Shown: one piece after another, positions 59,613 to 64,000 of the stretch
Layout of the letters: every line of letters starts with the position of its first letter
How positions within the stretch are numbered: position 1 is the first letter of the stretch
NCBI RefSeq assembly: GCF_001305965.1
Contig: NZ_JXQC01000003.1
Coordinates: 186,001-250,000 of the forward strand
From: Erythrobacter sp. SG61-1L
GTDB lineage: Bacteria; Pseudomonadota; Alphaproteobacteria; Sphingomonadales; Sphingomonadaceae
DNA: 64,000 nt
Direction of reading: 5' to 3'
Translations under genes and position numbers: made by a program
Notes under the pieces: model-generated
What the model saw: only the letters and a program-made list of their open reading frames with translations
The model's database searches: none
Told to the model about the DNA's origin: nothing

Positions 59613-61073
59613 ATGCGATATTCCACGCGCCACCTGATCCTGCCCGCCCTGCTTACGCTGGGGGCCTGTACCGTCGGCCCCGATTATGCCGGGCCGCCCG
59701 CACTCGGTTCTGCCGGTGGTGGCGACGGCTTCGTGCGCGCCGAAGGCGATTTCGCGCAGGGCCAGCCCGCGCTGGCTGACTGGTGGACCGGGCTGGGCGA
59801 TCCGGTGCTGAACGAACTGGAAACGCGCGCCCTTGCCGGCAGCCCGGATCTTGCGGCGGCCAAGGCGCGCATTGGCGGCGCCCGTTCGGCACTGGCGGTG
59901 GAAAAGGCCGGCAGCAAGCCGTCGCTCACCGCCATGGGCGTTGCCGCCCATGTCCGCATTCCCGATCTGGGTGGTGGAAATTCGAGCGGTGAACCCACCA
60001 CGGAAGAGGAATCTGGCGGGACGACTTCGACCAATTTCTTCAATCTTGGCCTCAATGCCGCGTGGGAAGTGGATCTTTTCGGCGGCCAGCGCCGGAAGGA
60101 CGAGGCTGCGCGGGCCGAACTGGCCGGTGCCGAGGCAAGCGCGCAGGATGCGCAGGTCAGCCTCACTGCCGCCGTGGCCGAGGCCTATATCTCCTATCGC
60201 GAGCGTCGGCAGGGCCTGGCCCTTGCCGAAGCGGCAGTGAAGCAGCGTGAGGAACTGGCGGCCTATGCCCGCCAGCGTTTCGAACTGGGTTCGGGCACTT
60301 CAGTGGCAGTGGAACAAGCCAATTCGGCGCTGGAACAGGCGCGCCAGCAGGTTGCGCCGCTGCGGGCGGAAGCGCAGAGCTATGCCAATGCGCTGGCGAT
60401 CCTGACGGGCGAGGCGCCCGGCGCGGTCGATCCGCTGCTGGCGCAGGTCGCGCCCATTCCGCTGCCGCCTGCCAGCGTTGCTGTCGGCAATCCGGAAGAA
60501 CTGCTCAAGCGCCGCCCCGATATTCGCGTGGCCGAAAGGCGGCTGGCAGCGCAGAACGCCCGGATCGGTGTGGCCGAAGCCGCGCGTTTCCCGCGCCTCA
60601 ATTTCATGGGCATTTTGGGGCTGGGCGGCAGCAATCTGGCCGATCTGACCCATCTGGACGATTTCACCGCCGTCGCCGCGCCGATGCTGCAATGGAACTT
60701 CCTCGATTTCGGCAAGGCGAAAGCCCAGGTCGGGCAGGCGGAAGCACGGCGCGACGAGGCGGAGGCGCTCTATCGCGGTACCGTGCTGGGCGCGTTGCGC
60801 GATGTGGAAGATGCACTTGCCGCCTTCCGCGCCTCGCGCGAGACAGTGGCCAGCCTTGCAAGGGCGGAAGAGAGTGCCGCCAAGATCGAAGACCTGCAAC
60901 GCCAGCGCTATGAACTGGGCGCGGCGGGCAAGCCTGCCCTGCTGGAAGCGGAACTGGCGCACAACTCCGCCCGTCAGGCACTCGACCGGGCGACCGCCAA
61001 ATTGACCAGCGATTTCGTGGCGTTGCAGAAGGCCCTCGGGCTCGGCTGGAGCGAAGGCGTTTCCGGCTTCTGA
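59613..61073 (+). CDS. NodT/OprM-family outer-membrane efflux lipoprotein
   Basis: The 486-residue protein has a lipoprotein signal (lipobox LGAC, Cys about 19, then TVGPDY). Two TolC-like repeats each have long coiled coils; typical segments are WWTGLGDPVLNELETRAL, RRPDIRVAERRLAAQNARIGVAEAARFP and DFGKAKAQVGQAEARRDEA. ATG 59613 is preferred to TTG 59601. It ends the operon as the outer-membrane exit duct. A weak GC-rich hairpin follows at about 61089. Confidence 0.92.
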   Translation: MRYSTRHLILPALLTLGACTVGPDYAGPPALGSAGGGDGFVRAEGDFAQGQPALADWWTGLGDPVLNELETRALAGSPDLAAAKARIGGARSALAVEKAGSKPSLTAMGVAAHVRIPDLGGGNSSGEPTTEEESGGTTSTNFFNLGLNAAWEVDLFGGQRRKDEAARAELAGAEASAQDAQVSLTAAVAEAYISYRERRQGLALAEAAVKQREELAAYARQRFELGSGTSVAVEQANSALEQARQQVAPLRAEAQSYANALAILTGEAPGAVDPLLAQVAPIPLPPASVAVGNPEELLKRRPDIRVAERRLAAQNARIGVAEAARFPRLNFMGILGLGGSNLADLTHLDDFTAVAAPMLQWNFLDFGKAKAQVGQAEARRDEAEALYRGTVLGALRDVEDALAAFRASRETVASLARAEESAAKIEDLQRQRYELGAAGKPALLEAELAHNSARQALDRATAKLTSDFVALQKALGLGWSEGVSGF

Positions 61074-61143
61074 TCCGATTTCTATGTGGCCGGAGGGCAA
61101 GCCCCAGCCTTCCGGTCACACCCCATGGGTTCAGCAGAGCTAC

Positions 61144-61162
61144 AAGCGATAAGCTATCGCTT
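61144..61162. promoter_or_regulatory. Candidate operator: AAGCGATA-AGC-TATCGCTT
   Basis: A perfect 8-3-8 inverted repeat about 180 bp before the third TonB receptor gene. It has the same 19-bp build as the palindrome at 12663 but different arms. The LysR gene at the right edge is a possible regulator, though LysR sites are usually T-N11-A. Confidence 0.45.
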
Positions 61163-61344
61163 ATAAGTGTCATAGAAGGTTGCTCCGTTGCTAAGCGACT
61201 GAGTGTGCCAATATTTCAGACCCCGTCCGGAATGGCGGGGGCTTCCCAACTCACCTCCCGCTTCTCCGACGCCAGAGAATGGGCGGCGTGCGTCATGCAA
61301 CGAACCGCACCCCGCCTGAGAGCGATAAGAATTTGGGAGGACAT

Positions 61345-63690
61345 ATGCGTTTTACGAAGACCAGCCTGTTGCTGTGCGCGGCGACCGCCGCCCTGACAGG
61401 TGCAGCCCCGGCCATAGCGCAGGATGGAGCCGCTTCCGACACGGCAAACGACGATATCGGCGAAATCATCGTCACGGCACAGTTCCGCGAACAGCGGCTG
61501 CAGGACACGCCTATCGCGATCACCGCCATCGACGGCGAAGGTCTTGCGGCCCGCAGCTATTCGACCGTCACCGACCTGACCAACAGCGCGCCCAACGTGG
61601 TGCTGAAGCCCACCGGCTCGGCCTTCGGCCCCGGCGCGGCGGTGTTCATTCGCGGTGTCGGCCAGGCGGACACGAACTTCGCCTATGAGCCGGGCGTGGG
61701 CCTGTATGTCGACGATGTCTATCACGGCACCGTCTTCGGTTCGCAGCTGGACCTGTTGGACCTTGACCGGGTGGAAATCCTGCGCGGCCCGCAGGGCACG
61801 CTGGCGGGCAAGAACTCCATCGGCGGGGCAGTGAAGCTCTATACCAAGAAGCCCACCGGCGAAGGCGGCTTCCTGGAAGCCACCGTAGGTTCGCGCGATC
61901 AGCTTGACCTGCGCGGCAGCGCCGATTTCACCATCGTGCCCGACCGGCTGTTCATGCGCCTTTCCGGCGTTACGCGCCATCAGCAGGGCTATGTCACGCG
62001 CTACGATTTCGGCTGCAAGAACCCGGGCGTGGCGGGCATTCCGGCAACCGGTTCGCCCACCGAAGACTGCGTCATCGGGCATGAAGGCGGCAGGGATTAC
62101 ACCGCCGGCCGCATGGCCCTGCGCTGGGTGGCCAGCGACAATGTCGAAGTGAACATCTCCGCCAGCAAGCTGGTGGACGATTCCGAACCGCCGCCGACCA
62201 CGCTGCTGGCCCTTACGGTGTCCAATGCGCTGACGCCCGGCTTCACCGATCGTTCGCTGCTGATCCCGGCTGAAGGCGAGTATTACAACTACTCGACCTA
62301 TGTGACCCCCGCGTTCACCGACGCTGACGGCAGCCATCCGGCCACCGTGTGGGACCCGAATACCCGCCTGCGTGCGTGGGAAGTGGCGGGCACGATTGAC
62401 TGGACCATCAGCGATACGCTGGCCCTCAAGTCGATCACTGCCTATCAGGATCTGTCGGGTTCCTATGGCTCGGACTATGACGTCACGCCGTTTGGCATCA
62501 ACACGTCCAACATCACCAATTCGCACCACCAGTTCACGCAGGAACTGCGCCTGAACGGCACCAGCTTCAACGACAAGCTCGATTGGACCCTGGGCGCCTA
62601 TTACTATGACGCGACGAGCTACATCGAAGGCGGCGACATCATCGCGCCGGGCCTTGCGACTTCTTCGGTCTTCTATTCGGACGATACGATTCCGGCGGAA
62701 AGCATCTCGGGCTTTGCCCATGCAGTGATCCACCTGACCGATCGCCTGAACCTGACCGGCGGCATCCGCTACACGCATGACAAGAAGGATTACCACTTCC
62801 GCCGCCTGAACGTGTTCGACACGAGCGAGCCGAGCTACACAGCGCAGAACAAGATCGACGGAGCCATCGGCAGCTATTCCGGTGACCGCGTGGATTATCG
62901 CGTGAATGCGGATTACCAGCTGACGCCGGACCTGATGGTCTATGCCCAGTTCAGCACCGGCTATCGCGGTGGCGGCGTAAATCCGCGCCCCTTCGTGATC
63001 CAGCAGGTGCAGCCGTTCCAGCCTGAATCGCTCAATGCCTATGAAATCGGCTTCAAGAGCGATTTCCTGAATCGCGCGGTGCGGCTGAACATGTCGGCCT
63101 TCATCAACGATTATAAGGACATCATCTTCTCCAACACCGCGCCGACCGTGGTGGACGGAGTGACGCTGAGCGCCCAGAACGCAACGCCGACCAATGCCGG
63201 CGATGCGCGCTTCACTGGCGTGGAAGCCGAACTGACCCTGCGGCCGGTAAAGGGCCTCACCATCGACGCCACCGGCAGCTATCTGGACTTCCAGTTGAAG
63301 AGCATCGGCGCGACCGGGGCGACGATCAGCGGCATCACGCTGGATTCGCTGGCGCCTTACATCACCAAGTGGAAGGCCAGCTTCGGTGCCCAGTATGAAG
63401 CCGACCTGGGCAGCGCCGGCACACTGACGCCGCGTTTCGACCTGGCCTACCAGTCGTCGTTCTTCACTGCGTCGGACAACAACCCGGCAACGCTGGTTCC
63501 GGCCTACACGGTTATGAACGCCCGCCTTACCTGGACCTCGCCGGACGAGGACTGGCAGGTTGCGCTGGCCGTCACCAACCTGACGGACGAGTTCTATTAC
63601 CGGAACAAGGGCCGCCTGCCGATCGGCATCGTGTCGGGCCAGCCCGGCGCGCCGCGTGAATGGTCGCTCAGCGTTCGTCGCAATTTCTAG
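61345..63690 (+). CDS. TonB-dependent outer-membrane receptor
   Basis: The 781-residue protein has a signal peptide (to AIA-QD, about 24), TonB-box-like EIIVTAQ, a plug with VEILRGPQGTLAGKNSIGGAVKLYT, and a barrel ending in the terminal aromatic VRRNF. GGGAGG stands 6 bp before ATG 61345. It resembles the large FecA-like/fadL-unrelated receptors that sphingomonads use for aromatic compounds or plant metabolites. It is followed, on the other strand, by a LysR-type regulator fragment. The ligand is unknown. Confidence 0.92.
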   Translation: MRFTKTSLLLCAATAALTGAAPAIAQDGAASDTANDDIGEIIVTAQFREQRLQDTPIAITAIDGEGLAARSYSTVTDLTNSAPNVVLKPTGSAFGPGAAVFIRGVGQADTNFAYEPGVGLYVDDVYHGTVFGSQLDLLDLDRVEILRGPQGTLAGKNSIGGAVKLYTKKPTGEGGFLEATVGSRDQLDLRGSADFTIVPDRLFMRLSGVTRHQQGYVTRYDFGCKNPGVAGIPATGSPTEDCVIGHEGGRDYTAGRMALRWVASDNVEVNISASKLVDDSEPPPTTLLALTVSNALTPGFTDRSLLIPAEGEYYNYSTYVTPAFTDADGSHPATVWDPNTRLRAWEVAGTIDWTISDTLALKSITAYQDLSGSYGSDYDVTPFGINTSNITNSHHQFTQELRLNGTSFNDKLDWTLGAYYYDATSYIEGGDIIAPGLATSSVFYSDDTIPAESISGFAHAVIHLTDRLNLTGGIRYTHDKKDYHFRRLNVFDTSEPSYTAQNKIDGAIGSYSGDRVDYRVNADYQLTPDLMVYAQFSTGYRGGGVNPRPFVIQQVQPFQPESLNAYEIGFKSDFLNRAVRLNMSAFINDYKDIIFSNTAPTVVDGVTLSAQNATPTNAGDARFTGVEAELTLRPVKGLTIDATGSYLDFQLKSIGATGATISGITLDSLAPYITKWKASFGAQYEADLGSAGTLTPRFDLAYQSSFFTASDNNPATLVPAYTVMNARLTWTSPDEDWQVALAVTNLTDEFYYRNKGRLPIGIVSGQPGAPREWSLSVRRNF

Positions 63691-63766
63691 AGGTACCTCC
63701 CGAGGCGGGTCGTTTCCGGCTGAGCACCGGAGGCGGCCTGCCTCACCCTCTCTCCCGAGCCAGAGA

Positions 63767-64000
63767 TCAGGCGGAAATGGCGCGTTTTTCGTTCAACGCG
63801 GCCAGAACGAATTCCTCCACGATCCGGGCAGCGGGCGTCGCGGTCGGAGAACGTGCAACCAGCCGCTGGAGCGGAGGGAAATCGCCGTCGAGCACTTCCA
63901 GCCGCCCGCTCGCAATACTGCCCGCCACCTGTTCATGCATCAGCACTGCAACGCCCTGGCCGTCTTCCACCATCTGCTGGATGATGTCTGGAAACTCCAC
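63767..64000 (-). CDS. LysR-family regulator, C-terminal fragment (5' end outside window)
   Basis: The frame is open to the right edge. About 77 residues of the substrate-binding domain are visible: QQMVEDGQGVAVLMHEQVAGSIASGRLEVL, then FPPLQRLVARS and a C-terminal helix. The G-x-G-V-A-x-L-pattern is the usual late strand-helix of LysR effector domains. The DNA-binding part lies beyond the window. It is convergent with the TonB receptor gene. Confidence 0.7.
   Translation of the reverse strand: MEFPDIIQQMVEDGQGVAVLMHEQVAGSIASGRLEVLDGDFPPLQRLVARSPTATPAARIVEEFVLAALNEKRAISA

Noticed and set aside
61216-62796. 526-codon frame antisense to the third TonB receptor
   Set aside because: Overlaps the receptor start and plug region completely; no family match recognised.

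Overview
The window is high-GC DNA from an alphaproteobacterium, most probably a sphingomonad (Novosphingobium/Sphingobium type). The support is three large TonB-dependent receptors, a NodT-type outer-membrane efflux lipoprotein, tightly overlapping ATGA/GTGA operons and dispersed inverted repeats of the kind common in that family. No rRNA, tRNA, CRISPR array or transposase gene was recognised. The genus is an inference; no marker gene is present.

Region 1 (1-12.5 kb) is a surface-polysaccharide cluster. It holds a truncated SLBB exporter, a Wzz/KpsE-like chain-length protein, a GtrB-like GT2 enzyme, two GT-C membrane glycosyltransferases, a GtrA flippase, a sugar SDR, a YerE-like thiamine-diphosphate enzyme and a methyltransferase. 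On the other strand are rfbF and rfbG, which make CDP-4-keto-6-deoxyglucose. Together they point to a CDP-derived branched-chain (yersiniose-like) sugar.

Region 2 (12.7-41 kb) is a catabolic island for an unknown, probably nitrogen-containing compound. The plus-strand arm encodes a Rieske oxygenase, a VOC protein, a LigB-type extradiol dioxygenase, an acetamidase/formamidase, an AraC regulator, an SBF-type carrier, a TauD-type dioxygenase and a secreted serine hydrolase. The minus-strand arm encodes a RutA-like flavin monooxygenase, an isochorismatase-fold amidase, two MFS carriers and a 776-residue protein that fuses an AraC regulator to an acetamidase/formamidase domain. After a repeat-rich spacer with one atypical gene come ribokinase, an SDR, a second isochorismatase-fold hydrolase, a nitroreductase-family protein, a second TauD-type dioxygenase, a TonB receptor, an AtzA/TrzN-like amidohydrolase, a VOC protein and an AtzF-like allophanate hydrolase. 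The set suggests ring oxidation, amide or ureide hydrolysis, and final release of ammonia and CO2 from allophanate.

Region 3 (41.3-50.5 kb) is a phosphorus-acquisition operon on the minus strand: TonB receptor, phnD, phnC, phnE and a Tat-exported phospholipase C. A divergent RpiR regulator and a convergent HAD phosphatase follow. Two related palindromes lie in the regulator-receptor gap.

Region 4 (50.7-56.2 kb) holds a tandem-PilZ protein with a CtrA-like box, then a nucleotide-salvage module: NMP/thymidine phosphorylase, PRPP synthetase paralogue, beta-CASP metallo-RNase and phosphoribosyltransferase.

Region 5 (56.3-64 kb) is a MarR-controlled EmrA/EmrB/NodT efflux operon, a third TonB receptor and a LysR fragment cut by the right edge. 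Functional names rest on motif reading and family memory only; no database search was run.
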